DNA of 64,000 bases, taken from an alpha proteobacterium HIMB59. Its GTDB lineage: Bacteria > Pseudomonadota > Alphaproteobacteria > HIMB59. Shown in pieces: positions 25,628-37,778 of the stretch. Positions within the stretch are counted from its first letter, which is position 1, and every line of letters begins with the position of its first letter. The notes below the pieces were generated by a model that ran no database searches, had not been told where the DNA came from, and worked only from the letters and a program-made list of their open reading frames with translations. A program made the position numbers and the translations under genes. The stretch is taken from assembly GCA_000299115.1 (NCBI GenBank), contig CP003801.1, forward strand, positions 1,054,001 to 1,118,000. The letters are read 5' to 3'.

Positions 25628-26619
25628 AGATATAAAGGTAAAATTTCTTTTAAACCCAATGACTGGTCTTCAGAAAACATTAGGTTCATACACTCAACTG
25701 CATTACCAGAAGCGCCTTTAATAAGATTATCAATACAAGTCTCTACTACAAAATTTTGATTATCCTTAACGGAAATTGAAATGTCACAGTAATTAGATCC
25801 CACAACATTGGATAACTTGTTTTGAGATTGAACTCTTACAAAAGGCATATTGGAATATTTATTTTTTAATAATTCATTTAACTTATCTGCATTAATATTT
25901 TCTTTGGATTGAATATGAGCCGTTACATAAATACCTCTCGTAAAAGGTCCAGACAATGGAACAAAAGATAATTTATCTCCTAAAGATGGAAAAGATTGAT
26001 AAATCTCAGCTAAATGTCTGTGTTGGTTCACATTATAAGAAAAAACATCTTTGGAACGAATAGAATGATGGTTCTTAGAAGTTGGAGCCTTACCTCCTCC
26101 ACTAGAGCCAGTAATGGCAGTTATAGAAATATTATTAATGAGCGACTCAAAAGGCAGAATAGCTAATTGAGAAGCTAAAGCAAAACAACCAGGATTTGCA
26201 ACGTTTTCAGATTTTTTAATATCATCTAATTTTGACTCAATGAATCCATAAGTAAAATTATTTTGTAAATTAGCATCAAATGAGGATTTATAATATTTCT
26301 CATAGGATTGAGCATCACTTATTCTATAATCGGAACTCAAATCAATAATTTTAACCTTTCCTATCAATTCATTAACATATTCCTCTGCAGAACCATGTGG
26401 TAAAGCTAAAAAAACACAATCTAAATTATGAAAATCACCTAGATTAGTTGTTTGAAGTTCAGACAAGTTCAAAGATGAAAGATGAGTAAACTCATCATCA
26501 ATATCATTTTCTCTTTTTAAAATCTTTTGAACGGATACCTTCGGATGAATAGAAAGAATTCTTAATAATTCTAGCCCTAAAAAACCATTAGCTCCAATAA
26601 TCCCAACTTTAATCATCAC
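25624..26619 (-). CDS. argC: N-acetyl-gamma-glutamyl-phosphate reductase
   Basis: NADPH-dependent reductase, third step of arginine synthesis. The N-terminal GIIGANGFLGLELLRIL dinucleotide-binding motif, DLSSDYRI near residue 94, the catalytic Cys in NPGCFALA near residue 144, and the GSSGGGKAPTSKNH stretch are typical. Length 331 fits the common bacterial type. It lies between argB and the P-loop gene, overlapping the former by 4 bases and the latter by 11, so the three genes are a tight operon. Confidence 0.92.
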   Translation of the reverse strand: MMIKVGIIGANGFLGLELLRILSIHPKVSVQKILKRENDIDDEFTHLSSLNLSELQTTNLGDFHNLDCVFLALPHGSAEEYVNELIGKVKIIDLSSDYRISDAQSYEKYYKSSFDANLQNNFTYGFIESKLDDIKKSENVANPGCFALASQLAILPFESLINNISITAITGSSGGGKAPTSKNHHSIRSKDVFSYNVNQHRHLAEIYQSFPSLGDKLSFVPLSGPFTRGIYVTAHIQSKENINADKLNELLKNKYSNMPFVRVQSQNKLSNVVGSNYCDISISVKDNQNFVVETCIDNLIKGASGNAVECMNLMFSEDQSLGLKEILPLYL

Positions 26620-27652
26620 TAATCCTATTGATCATTTTAGCAAATACATTGACATGATTGGCAGAATTATAAATATTTAAAAAGTCTAAATTTTTAAACT
26701 TAAATTTACTAATAGACTGATTGAAAGCAGATACATTATTAGTAACAGGACCACTAATAATTAGTAGCTTTTCCTCTAGTCCATTTTGTTCAAGATTTTC
26801 AATTATATTGACTGCACCAGAAATATCATAAGCACAAATAACAATCACTTTAATGAGTTTGGTAATATCTTTATTTTGAATAATTTCTTTTGTTCCATAG
26901 TCACCATGATAACCATCACCTAATTCCATCAGAACTACATCGGCATCTTTACTCACATGATCTATAACTGATTTAGAGCATTCTTGAATGGTGTCTTTAT
27001 CATTCATACAAGTGCTAGGAAGTCCGTAATCAACAAAATCAGATGTTAAGTTGGCACCATTATCTTCATAAGAATAAAGATCCTTTTGAGATGCGGTTCC
27101 AGCTAATTTGCAGGCATTAATTTTTGTAAAGTATTTACTCAGAGTTTTTATAATAAAAGAAGAAACGGTAGTTTTTCCTGAGTCGATACCAGTTCCTATT
27201 ACAGCGATGGATGAGACGTTGTTTGATAAAGGAGATTTTTTTACTTTAGCTAAATCTTTAAGGTTTAATTGTTTGTCATCTCTAACAATGGAACCTACAA
27301 CTTCACATTCTGTTGCCGGTCCTAAAAGAATATTAAAATCTTTACAATTTCCAATAACACCACCTAGGTTTAAAATATGAATTTTATCATGTTTGTTTAA
27401 TTCATCAGGAACAGAGCCAGTCATACCTGAAGATGCTATTCGATTACCTAAAGCCCCAAGAATGATATCACCCTCTGTTAATTCGGTAATTCTTCCTGAT
27501 ATTAATTCTAATTTATTATAATTGGGATTAACCGATATTACTTTAACCGCAATCAACTGCCCTTCTTGAGCATTGATTTTATCATCAAGTTCTAAGTCTT
27601 CAGATATTTGAAGATTTTTAAGAACAGACCCAATTTTCTTTGTATTAATCAT
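26609..27652 (-). CDS. Uncharacterised P-loop protein coupled to argC-argB
   Basis: I do not recognise this 347-residue protein. Residues about 25-135 look like an all-beta module (GQLIAVKVISV, GRITELTEGD, IHILNLGGVIG). Residues 153-162 form a Walker A loop, GTGIDSGKTT, followed by a cofactor- or acyl-transfer-like P-loop domain with ACKLAGTAS near residue 181, DFVDYGLPST near residue 204 and VVLMELGDGYHGDYG near residue 240. The layout distantly recalls DUF1611/DgcN or dethiobiotin-synthetase-like proteins, but I cannot confirm homology. It overlaps argC by 11 bases and is first in the operon, so a role in arginine synthesis or its supply is an inference from context. Confidence 0.75.
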   Translation of the reverse strand: MINTKKIGSVLKNLQISEDLELDDKINAQEGQLIAVKVISVNPNYNKLELISGRITELTEGDIILGALGNRIASSGMTGSVPDELNKHDKIHILNLGGVIGNCKDFNILLGPATECEVVGSIVRDDKQLNLKDLAKVKKSPLSNNVSSIAVIGTGIDSGKTTVSSFIIKTLSKYFTKINACKLAGTASQKDLYSYEDNGANLTSDFVDYGLPSTCMNDKDTIQECSKSVIDHVSKDADVVLMELGDGYHGDYGTKEIIQNKDITKLIKVIVICAYDISGAVNIIENLEQNGLEEKLLIISGPVTNNVSAFNQSISKFKFKNLDFLNIYNSANHVNVFAKMINRISDD

Positions 27653-27721
27653 TAAGCTAGGTTTTATATAATTATCAAAGATATTCGCAATGATTTATTT
27701 GAATAGGTTTGGTGATTATAC

Positions 27722-28909
27722 CTATTTTAGTAGATTTCTTATATTTTTGGCTGCTTGTCTAATTCTTTGTTCGTTTTCTACCAGTCCTATTCGAACAAAT
27801 CCTTCTCCATATTCACCAAATGCAACTCCAGGAGAAACCGCAACATTTGCTTTAGTCATTAAATCTCGGGCAAATTTTAAAGATCCTTTGTTTTGGTACT
27901 TTTTGGGTATCGGTGCCCAAGCAAACATACTCGCTTGTGGAATAGGTATTTCCCATCCTGCTCTAGCCATAGACTCAATCAAAACGTCTCGACGACTTTG
28001 ATAGATGGAACGAATTTCTGAAACACATTTTTGAGATCCGTTTAAAGCTGTAGCTGCTGCTACTTGAACGGGTGTAAAAGCACCATAATCTAAATATGAT
28101 TTAATTTTTGTTAAAGCAGCAATCAATTTAGGATTTCCGACAGCATAACCTATTCTCCAGCCGGCCATTGCATAGGTTTTCGACATTGAGGTAAACTCCA
28201 CTGCTATATTTTTTGCCTTAGGAACTTGCAAAATAGAAGGTGGTGGGGATTTATCATAATAAATTTCTGCATAAGCTAGATCAGATAAAACATAGACTTG
28301 ATGCTTGAGAGCAATCTTCACTACTTCTTTATAAAAGTTTAAATCGACAACTTGAGCAGTTGGATTTGAGGGAAAAGAAACAATCAATGCAACTGGTATA
28401 GGTGTGCTATGACGTATAGAGCGATCTAATCTTTCTAAATACACATCGGGATCAAATTTACCTTCAAACATCGTCGGTAAATGTCTAAGAGAAGCGCCAG
28501 CAATAATAAATCCATAAGGATGAATTGGGTATGATGGATTAGGTGAAATAATAATATCTCCTGGAGAAGAAATCGCTTGAGCTAAATTTGCAAGTCCCTC
28601 TTTCGAACCTAAGGTAACAATAACTTCATTTTCAGGATTAACTTTAACTCCAAATCTTCTAGCGTAATAATTTGCCTGAGCCTTTCTTAAACCCAGAATA
28701 CCTTTACTTACTGAATATCTTCCAACTCCTGGTTTATCGACAACTTCTTTTAATTTATCTCGAATATGTTTAGGTGTTGGCATATCGGGATTACCCATCC
28801 CAAAATCAATAATATCATTTCCTTTTTTTCTCAGTTTTGCTTTTAGTTGATTAATTTCTGCAAAAACATAGTTGGGTAATAAATTTATTCTAGAAAATTC
28901 AGATTTCAT
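27722..28909 (-). CDS. AlaC-like class I aminotransferase
   Basis: PLP-dependent aminotransferase of the AlaC/LL-diaminopimelate aminotransferase-like group. The GMGNPDMPTP opening, PNPSYPIHPYGF near residue 125, SFPSNPTAQVV near residue 175 and the PLP-Lys region SMSKTYAMAGWRIG near residue 243 are all present. Length 395 is usual. AlaC makes alanine from pyruvate and glutamate; the precise substrate is not certain. It lies 69 bases upstream of the P-loop/argC/argB operon on the same strand. Confidence 0.87.
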   Translation of the reverse strand: MKSEFSRINLLPNYVFAEINQLKAKLRKKGNDIIDFGMGNPDMPTPKHIRDKLKEVVDKPGVGRYSVSKGILGLRKAQANYYARRFGVKVNPENEVIVTLGSKEGLANLAQAISSPGDIIISPNPSYPIHPYGFIIAGASLRHLPTMFEGKFDPDVYLERLDRSIRHSTPIPVALIVSFPSNPTAQVVDLNFYKEVVKIALKHQVYVLSDLAYAEIYYDKSPPPSILQVPKAKNIAVEFTSMSKTYAMAGWRIGYAVGNPKLIAALTKIKSYLDYGAFTPVQVAAATALNGSQKCVSEIRSIYQSRRDVLIESMARAGWEIPIPQASMFAWAPIPKKYQNKGSLKFARDLMTKANVAVSPGVAFGEYGEGFVRIGLVENEQRIRQAAKNIRNLLK

Positions 28910-28953
28910 CGAGAATCAATGTAATACAATTATTGAGATATAAAAGAATTCTA

Positions 28954-30180
28954 TCATGTATGCTGTCCTGCCACATATCCTGAGGACCATGCCCATTGAA
29001 AATTATAACCACCTAAATGCCCTGTCACATCAACTACCTCACCTATAAAAAACAATCCTGGGTGTTTTACTGACATCATAGTTTTTGATGAAATTTCTTT
29101 AGTATCAACCCCTCCAAGCGTAACTTCTGCAGTCCTATAGCCCTCGGTACCCATGGGAGTAAGTTGCCAAGAATTAATAAATAAAGATAGTTTATTTAAT
29201 AGTTTATTTGAAATATCTATAATTTTTCCTCTTACATTTAGATTATCACAGATGATTTGCGATAATCTCTTGGGTATAATCTCTGATATAGCGGATTGCA
29301 CATCTTGTTTAGAATTAGATGATTTCTTTTGAAGTAAAAATTTATAGACATCAATATCTGGAGATAAATTAATCTGTATCTCATGCTTTAACTTCCAATA
29401 AGAGGATATTTGTAAAATTGAAGGACCACTCAGACCTCTATGGGTGAATAACATACCCTCTTGAAAAAGGGTTTTGCCAAAAGACACGACAGCATCTACT
29501 GATAATCCAGTTAATTCCTTACAAATTTTAAGAATATCTTCGTTAAATGTTAAAGGAACTAATGCTGGAGATGTCGAAATAACATTTAAACCAAATTGTT
29601 TAGCAATATCGTAACCAAATTTATTTGCCCCTATTTTAGGAATAGAAAGACCACCGGTGGCAATAACAAGAGATTGGCAAGATAGAAGATGATCAACAGA
29701 TTTTACGTTATATAATTCATTAGAATGACAGATGTCCTCAACAATAAATTCTTTACTAATTCTAACTTGATACTTTTCACATTCGGATAAAAGCAAATCA
29801 ATAATTTGTTGAGAGCTTTCATCACAAAATAGTTGACCTAATTTTTTTTCATGAAACTTAATATTATAAGACTCAACTAATTTCATAAAATCATACTGAT
29901 CATATTGATTTAAAGCAGAAATCATAAATTTAGGATTTTCGGAAATAAATTTCGATGGATGAGTATTTAAATTAGTAAAATTACACCTTCCGCCACCAGA
30001 AATTCTTATTTTTTCTCCTATTTTTTTAACATGATCTAGAACTAGAACTTTTTTATTTCTCTTTGCTGATTCTATAGCGCACATTAGTCCTGCTGCACCT
30101 GCGCCTATCACTATAACATCAAATGAATTATTCAAAATAAAGTCAGACTTTTTGGGCCAAGCAATAATAACCCATAACAT
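28954..30180 (-). CDS. NAD(P)/FAD-dependent oxidoreductase, YhiN/HI0933 family
   Basis: Flavoprotein of unknown substrate, common in bacteria. The FAD dinucleotide fold is at DVIVIGAGAAGLMCAIE, followed by the family signature GEKIRISGGGRCNFTN, and the C-terminal FFIGEVVDVTGHLGGYNFQWAWSSG motif is diagnostic. The ATG at 30180 gives 408 residues but its first 13 codons overlap the end of the upstream methyltransferase. A TTG at 30135 (beginning MNNSFDVIV) would fit homologues better and leave a 7-base gap. I list the longer frame; the true start is uncertain. Confidence 0.88.
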   Translation of the reverse strand: MLWVIIAWPKKSDFILNNSFDVIVIGAGAAGLMCAIESAKRNKKVLVLDHVKKIGEKIRISGGGRCNFTNLNTHPSKFISENPKFMISALNQYDQYDFMKLVESYNIKFHEKKLGQLFCDESSQQIIDLLLSECEKYQVRISKEFIVEDICHSNELYNVKSVDHLLSCQSLVIATGGLSIPKIGANKFGYDIAKQFGLNVISTSPALVPLTFNEDILKICKELTGLSVDAVVSFGKTLFQEGMLFTHRGLSGPSILQISSYWKLKHEIQINLSPDIDVYKFLLQKKSSNSKQDVQSAISEIIPKRLSQIICDNLNVRGKIIDISNKLLNKLSLFINSWQLTPMGTEGYRTAEVTLGGVDTKEISSKTMMSVKHPGLFFIGEVVDVTGHLGGYNFQWAWSSGYVAGQHT

Positions 30181-30781
30181 TTTTTTTAGTCATATAGTCT
30201 TTTTTTTCAAAATTAATTACTTTAATCAAACCTTCTTTTTCCATAAGAGGAATTTTTTTATCAAATTGATAATCTTTATAAACACCTTCGTTTATTGTAA
30301 ATATAATAAAACCATTTTTTTTGGTTATTCGAATTAATTCATCTAAACCATTTGAATTTACATGACCGTGGGTAAAGACTCCCACACAGAACACAGCATC
30401 ATAAGCATTGTCTTCATAAGGAAGTTTATTTTGTAGACTGCCTACGGACAGATGATGATATCCTCTTGATTTAGCTATTTCGAGCATCTCTTCAGAAATA
30501 TCAAGTCCGTCGTAATACAAATAACCTTTAGTTTGAAGGAATTTTCCAACTAGGCCAGTACCACAACCTATATCAACAATTTTAAGATTTTTATCATTTG
30601 TATGATTGTTGAGTAAATCAACAGAATTAGGTTGGGATACGGTACCTAATAAATCATCGTTATCTGTATCATATTGGCCTGCCCAATCTTGATAAACTTT
30701 CTTTATTTCATCATCGTTTTGAGATTTATCTAAGCTTAAATCTTTATAAAATTTTAGCCCTTCTTCTTTGTCATTAGACAT
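30143..30781 (-). CDS. Class I SAM-dependent methyltransferase
   Basis: Rossmann-fold methyltransferase: motif I VDIGCGTGLVGKFL is near residue 69, a DGLDIS acidic loop follows near residue 91, and YDAVFCVGVFTHG near residue 127 fits motif IV. The N-terminus with VYQDWAGQYD resembles the METTL27/WBSCR27-like group. Length 212. The substrate is unknown. The gene starts 2 bases after ppnP and overlaps the YhiN gene. Confidence 0.85.
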   Translation of the reverse strand: MSNDKEEGLKFYKDLSLDKSQNDDEIKKVYQDWAGQYDTDNDDLLGTVSQPNSVDLLNNHTNDKNLKIVDIGCGTGLVGKFLQTKGYLYYDGLDISEEMLEIAKSRGYHHLSVGSLQNKLPYEDNAYDAVFCVGVFTHGHVNSNGLDELIRITKKNGFIIFTINEGVYKDYQFDKKIPLMEKEGLIKVINFEKKDYMTKKNVMGYYCLAQKV

Positions 30782-30783
30782 GA

Positions 30784-31095
30784 CTAATCAATATAAGAAC
30801 AACAATAATTAGTTATTTTAATTACTTTTACTTTAAATGAACTGTTTGCAGGCACATCAAAAGAAGTATTCTCTGTAAAAGTTTGCCATTCAGAAGAGCC
30901 TGGTAATAAAACGTGCATTTCACCTGAAGTTACTTCCATAATTTCTTTTTTGGCGGTATTGAATTCATACTCACCCTCAAGCATCACACCTAATGTTTTT
31001 AAAGATCCATCTGAAAATTTAATATTTCTACTTGTAACCCTACCTTCAAAATAAGTATTTGATTTTAAATCAACTGATACGTTATGAAATTCCAT
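30784..31095 (-). CDS. ppnP: Pyrimidine/purine nucleoside phosphorylase PpnP (YaiE/DUF1255)
   Basis: Small cupin-like enzyme that phosphorolyses several nucleosides to free bases and ribose-1-phosphate. The protein matches E. coli YaiE along its length: NTYFEGRVTS, LGVMLEGEYEFNTA, SGEMHVLLPG, FDVPANSSFKVKV and the C-terminal YCCSYID. Start choice: ATG 31095 gives 103 residues with a GGGG tract about 7 bases upstream; an in-frame ATG at 31107 adds 4. With the BMP importer and guaBA it fits purine salvage. Confidence 0.9.
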   Translation of the reverse strand: MEFHNVSVDLKSNTYFEGRVTSRNIKFSDGSLKTLGVMLEGEYEFNTAKKEIMEVTSGEMHVLLPGSSEWQTFTENTSFDVPANSSFKVKVIKITNYCCSYID

Positions 31096-31448
31096 GTATT
31101 TCCCCATTTAGATAAACATAATTGAAATATTTTAATTAGCAAAATTATTTTTAATCAACTATTTCAACTCAACTGTAATAAGTATGTAAGTTATTGATCT
31201 TTATCATATTATTTTTAAGTTTCTAACTAATTTCGAATTTTAGATGGAAATCTACATATGTACTGTAAGCAACACTTTAGCAAAACAGTAATGTGAAATT
31301 CTCTAACCATTATATATGAGTCTCACACAGTCAGCATCACTATCTCTCTAAAATAATTTCGACTGTATAAAAATGTATGATTTTGAATCATTATAAGGTT
31401 TATTTAAAAAAGAAGCGTTAAATCAAAACGGCTATTTATGTAAAGGCA
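31096..31448. other. 353-base intergenic region, no gene seen
   Basis: Lies between ppnP and the FkbM-type methyltransferase (both minus strand). I found no open frame of useful length, no tRNA and no riboswitch-like structure. The only notable element is a short inverted repeat ATGATT-TTG-AATCAT near 31377-31391. Such a long gap is rare here and may mark a gene insertion or loss next to the FkbM gene. Confidence 0.6.
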
Positions 31449-32204
31449 TCAACCTTCTTTAACGAAAAAATAATTATTTGAGTTATTTGCACCATCAATT
31501 TGATTGAATCCAAAATCTACAAGTAGGCTAAAAACATCATTCTTATTTCTACTGACCTCAACCATCAAAGCATTTACATTTTTTAGAGTGTTAGACGCAC
31601 CTTTAAGAACATCATACTCAGCTCCTTCAACATCAATTTTGATGAAATTTGGCATAAAATTATTTTGGCTACAGATATTATCAAGTGTATCCGTTTCAAC
31701 TAATACTGAACTTACATTTGATGGCACATTCTGAGACGCTATGAGTGAATCATTATTCGATAATGTAAATTCTTCGACTAATGAATTGGTGAATCCACCA
31801 AACTCCTCAACGAAAAACCTTGCTTGACCATTTTTAGATGAAGCCGCTTTTTCGATCACAGTGGTATTTGAACGTACATTTTTCTTTAAGTAACGAAGAC
31901 TACTTTGAGTTGGCTCCACTGCAAGAACACGACCCTCTGATCCAACTAAATCTTCAAAATACTGTGTCAAATATCCAATATGCGTTCCCACCTCAAGCAC
32001 ACAAGAGTCTTTCAATATTAATTTTTTAAAGAAATATAACTCTTCCTTTTCTCTTTTTTTTCCATAGAACCAATAACCTTTGTGGTCAAATAACTTAAGA
32101 TAAAATGGTCTTTTAGTGATGTCGTGCTTCCATTTAAATTCAAAATTAAATTTTTTCAGCAATGGAATAAAAATTAATCTAAGTATGCGAATTTTTGCAA
32201 TCAT
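31449..32204 (-). CDS. FkbM-family methyltransferase
   Basis: SAM-dependent methyltransferase of the FkbM type, usually O-methylating sugars or secondary metabolites. Motif I CVLEVGTHIGYLTQYF is near residue 68, AVEPTQSSLRYL follows, and the FIKIDVEGAEYDVLKGA signature is near residue 186. Length 251. The hydrophobic N-terminus may only be a helix. It sits alone between a 353-base gap and guaA, with no sugar-synthesis genes near, and could be an acquired accessory gene; that is an inference from isolation only. Confidence 0.87.
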   Translation of the reverse strand: MIAKIRILRLIFIPLLKKFNFEFKWKHDITKRPFYLKLFDHKGYWFYGKKREKEELYFFKKLILKDSCVLEVGTHIGYLTQYFEDLVGSEGRVLAVEPTQSSLRYLKKNVRSNTTVIEKAASSKNGQARFFVEEFGGFTNSLVEEFTLSNNDSLIASQNVPSNVSSVLVETDTLDNICSQNNFMPNFIKIDVEGAEYDVLKGASNTLKNVNALMVEVSRNKNDVFSLLVDFGFNQIDGANNSNNYFFVKEG

Positions 32205-32236
32205 TCTTTATTTATCAATCACTTACAATGTATGAA

Positions 32237-35244
<3,008 letters not shown>

Positions 35245-35271
35245 TCAAAATAAAATCAAGAAGTGAAGAAC

Positions 35272-35613
35272 TTAAAGTTTTCGGCCATCAAAAGCTATAG
35301 CATCATACTCAGTTGCATCTAATTCCTCTATACAACCTAAGTTAACACCCATTCCATTAGGGTCAGACTTTCTATTATGATGAGTATAAATTCCACATTT
35401 CTTACAGAAATAATGTTTAGCGACTTTAGAGTTAAATTGATATAGAGCTAAATCACTCTCTCCTTTAGTTAAAGTAAAATTTTCTTTAGGAACCATAATC
35501 ATTTTTGCATTTCTTCGAATACAAATTGAGCAATTACATTGAGCTATTTTTTCAAGATTAGTTTCAACTTCAAATTCGATATTTTTACAATGACAAGATC
35601 CTTTATATTTCAT
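35272..35613 (-). CDS. GFA/CENP-V-domain zinc protein
   Basis: Small zinc-binding protein of the glutathione-dependent formaldehyde-activating (GFA) superfamily. Zinc ligands are visible as SCHC (Cys7, Cys9), CNCSIC and CKKCGIYTHH. Length 113 is typical of the short members. These proteins are often misnamed formaldehyde-activating enzymes; the real function is unknown. It sits directly after the alpha/beta hydrolase gene (adjacent bases) in the metY-guaA chain. Confidence 0.85.
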   Translation of the reverse strand: MKYKGSCHCKNIEFEVETNLEKIAQCNCSICIRRNAKMIMVPKENFTLTKGESDLALYQFNSKVAKHYFCKKCGIYTHHNRKSDPNGMGVNLGCIEELDATEYDAIAFDGRKL

Positions 35614-36414
35614 TTAACTGTTCTCCTTAAAAAATGTTTTTAGTAAATTTTTAGTATCACTAGCGGTTTCTAAAATAGACATGTGACCTGAATCTTCAAT
35701 TATGACTTTTTTTGAATTTTTAATTTTACTAGCAAGTTCTAATCCAACTTTTTTAGGGGTCATTCGATCATGTTTGCCAATAATACATAAAGTTGGATGA
35801 TTTATATCTGAGGCTGCTTTTTCCCCGTTCTCATATTGATCACATGCATTAAAGTCAGCACCCAGTGCTCCATTATTATTAGAACTAACTAATTGATTTC
35901 CCATTCCGATATGACTTAACCCAGGTACGGGATGACCTCCCACTTGACCTAGAGGACCATGAACCCAATCCATCATTAAATCGACTGCTTTATGATTTTT
36001 ATTTTGAGCTAGTTGTAGAAGTTCAGGATTCATCTTCATAGAAAGACTTCCATTTATAAGAGCCAATAATTCAAGTTTATCAGCATGGCGATGAGCAAAT
36101 TCTAAACCAATAAGACAACCTTGAGAATGTCCAACATAAGAAGCTTTCTTAATTTCTAAAACATCAAGAAGTTCAGCTATCCAATCTGCCATCTCTTCAA
36201 TTGATTTTAAGGGTGGGCCCTCTGAATCACCGTGTCCTGGTAAATCGACCGCTATTGTATTGTATCCATGAAAAGCAAAGTAACGAGTCTGTAAAACCCA
36301 TGTCACATGAGTAAGACCACTTCCGTGAACAAAAATTATTGTGGGTTGATCTTTAACAATTTCTCTCCCACTAGTGGTAAAATAAGCTTCTTTTCCGTTT
36401 ACTTTTAACTTCAT
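35614..36414 (-). CDS. Alpha/beta-hydrolase
   Basis: Esterase-like hydrolase: oxyanion motif FVHGSGL near residue 29, nucleophile elbow GHSQG near residue 98, acid IIGKHDRMTP near residue 214 and His in EDSGHMSI near residue 242, giving a full Ser-Asp-His triad. Length 266. The ATG overlaps the metY stop as ATGA. It is not homoserine O-acetyltransferase (MetX), which is about 100 residues longer with a different elbow. The substrate is unknown. Confidence 0.87.
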   Translation of the reverse strand: MKLKVNGKEAYFTTSGREIVKDQPTIIFVHGSGLTHVTWVLQTRYFAFHGYNTIAVDLPGHGDSEGPPLKSIEEMADWIAELLDVLEIKKASYVGHSQGCLIGLEFAHRHADKLELLALINGSLSMKMNPELLQLAQNKNHKAVDLMMDWVHGPLGQVGGHPVPGLSHIGMGNQLVSSNNNGALGADFNACDQYENGEKAASDINHPTLCIIGKHDRMTPKKVGLELASKIKNSKKVIIEDSGHMSILETASDTKNLLKTFFKENS

Positions 36415-37724
36415 CTAGAAGCTACTAGACGTGGTTTTTGGGAAGCTCTGAAGCCATTATTAAAGTCATTAATAATATCGTCCATATCTTCTAATCCGAC
36501 AGAAAATCTAATCATGTCATCAGTTAAACCAGCTAATTCAAGAGACTTTTTATCCATTTGTGAGTGAGTCGTGGAAGCTGGATGGATTACTAAAGATTTA
36601 GCATCACCGACGTTTGCCAAATGAGAAGTCAGTTTCATTGCATTGATAAAAGCTTGTCCCGCTTCTCTTCCACCTTTTATTCCAAAAGCTATCATTGAAC
36701 CTTGACCCTTAGGCATTAATTTTTTTGCTACTTCATGATCTGGATGATCAGGTAGACTTGGATGATTTACCCAAGTAACATTTTCATTGTTGGATAAGTA
36801 ATCAACCATAATGGCTGTATTGGAAATGTGCTTGTCCATTCGAAGAGAAAGAGTTTCAATGCCAGTTAAAATATTAAAAGCATTAGTTGGACTCATTGAA
36901 GGTCCAAAATCTCTCATTCCCTCAGCTCTAGCTCTCATCGTAAAAGCAGCTGGGCCAAATTCTTCAGCAAATGATAATCCATGATAACCTTCATAGGGTT
37001 CAGTCATGGTTGGAAACTTGGTTCCTTGTTTCCAGTTGAAGTCTCCTTTTTCAACAATACAACCACCCATCGACGTACCATGACCAGCCATCCATTTAGT
37101 TAAAGAATGAACGATGATATCTGCACCTAAGTCAAATAAATTACATAGGTAAGGAGTATTAAAAGTTCCATCTATAATGACAGGAATACCTGCATCTTTA
37201 GCAATCTTTGATACTTTAGGTAAATTCATAATTTCAATACCTGGATTGCCAATTAATTCTCCGAAAATACACTTTGTGTTCGGCTTAATTGCTTTTTTAA
37301 ATCCTTCAATATCTCTTGGTTTAACAAAAGTAGTTTCAATACCAAATCGAGGTAAAGTTAATCTTAATAAATTAAAACTACCTCCATAAAGTTGAGAAGA
37401 GGCAACAATATGATCACCAGCACTACATATTGTTAACAGAGATAACATCATTGCACTCATACCCGAGGCAGTAGCTAGGGCCGCAGCACCACCTTCTAAA
37501 GCAGCCACTCTTTCTTCTAATACAGAAACAGTAGGATTTGAAATTCTTGAATAAATATGTCCACCCTCTTCTAAATTAAATAGAGCAGCGGCATGATCAG
37601 TATCTTGAAATAAATATGAGGTTGATTGGTAAATGGGGACAGCACGTGAGCCGTAGTTCTTATCGGGTTGATGGCCACTGTGCAAAGTTTTGGTATTAAA
37701 CTTGTATGTTTTTGGATCTGCCAT
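36411..37724 (-). CDS. metY: O-acetylhomoserine sulfhydrylase (aminocarboxypropyltransferase)
   Basis: PLP enzyme joining O-acetylhomoserine with sulfide (or methanethiol) to give homocysteine (or methionine). The MetY-type start TKTLHSGHQPD, the YSRISNPTVSVLEERVAALEGG region, and the PLP-Lys in HSLTKWMAGHG near residue 210 are clear. 437 residues suits MetY rather than the shorter MetB/MetZ (about 390). Upstream, 54 bases away, lies a homocysteine methyltransferase gene, giving the two last steps of methionine synthesis together. I saw no SAM riboswitch in the short gap. Confidence 0.92.
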   Translation of the reverse strand: MADPKTYKFNTKTLHSGHQPDKNYGSRAVPIYQSTSYLFQDTDHAAALFNLEEGGHIYSRISNPTVSVLEERVAALEGGAAALATASGMSAMMLSLLTICSAGDHIVASSQLYGGSFNLLRLTLPRFGIETTFVKPRDIEGFKKAIKPNTKCIFGELIGNPGIEIMNLPKVSKIAKDAGIPVIIDGTFNTPYLCNLFDLGADIIVHSLTKWMAGHGTSMGGCIVEKGDFNWKQGTKFPTMTEPYEGYHGLSFAEEFGPAAFTMRARAEGMRDFGPSMSPTNAFNILTGIETLSLRMDKHISNTAIMVDYLSNNENVTWVNHPSLPDHPDHEVAKKLMPKGQGSMIAFGIKGGREAGQAFINAMKLTSHLANVGDAKSLVIHPASTTHSQMDKKSLELAGLTDDMIRFSVGLEDMDDIINDFNNGFRASQKPRLVASR

Positions 37725-37778
37725 AATTACTTATACCAAAATGAAAAAACTATGAAAGAAAAAGCGAAATAGATAATT

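Noticed and set aside
35614-36414. The alpha/beta hydrolase next to metY being homoserine O-acetyltransferase (MetX)
   Set aside because: It is about 100 residues shorter than MetX and its nucleophile elbow is GHSQG rather than the MetX pattern.
37725-37778. Possible SAM riboswitch before metY, as known in some marine alphaproteobacteria
   Set aside because: The 54-base gap contains no paired structure or conserved core that I can recognise as SAM-II or SAM-V.
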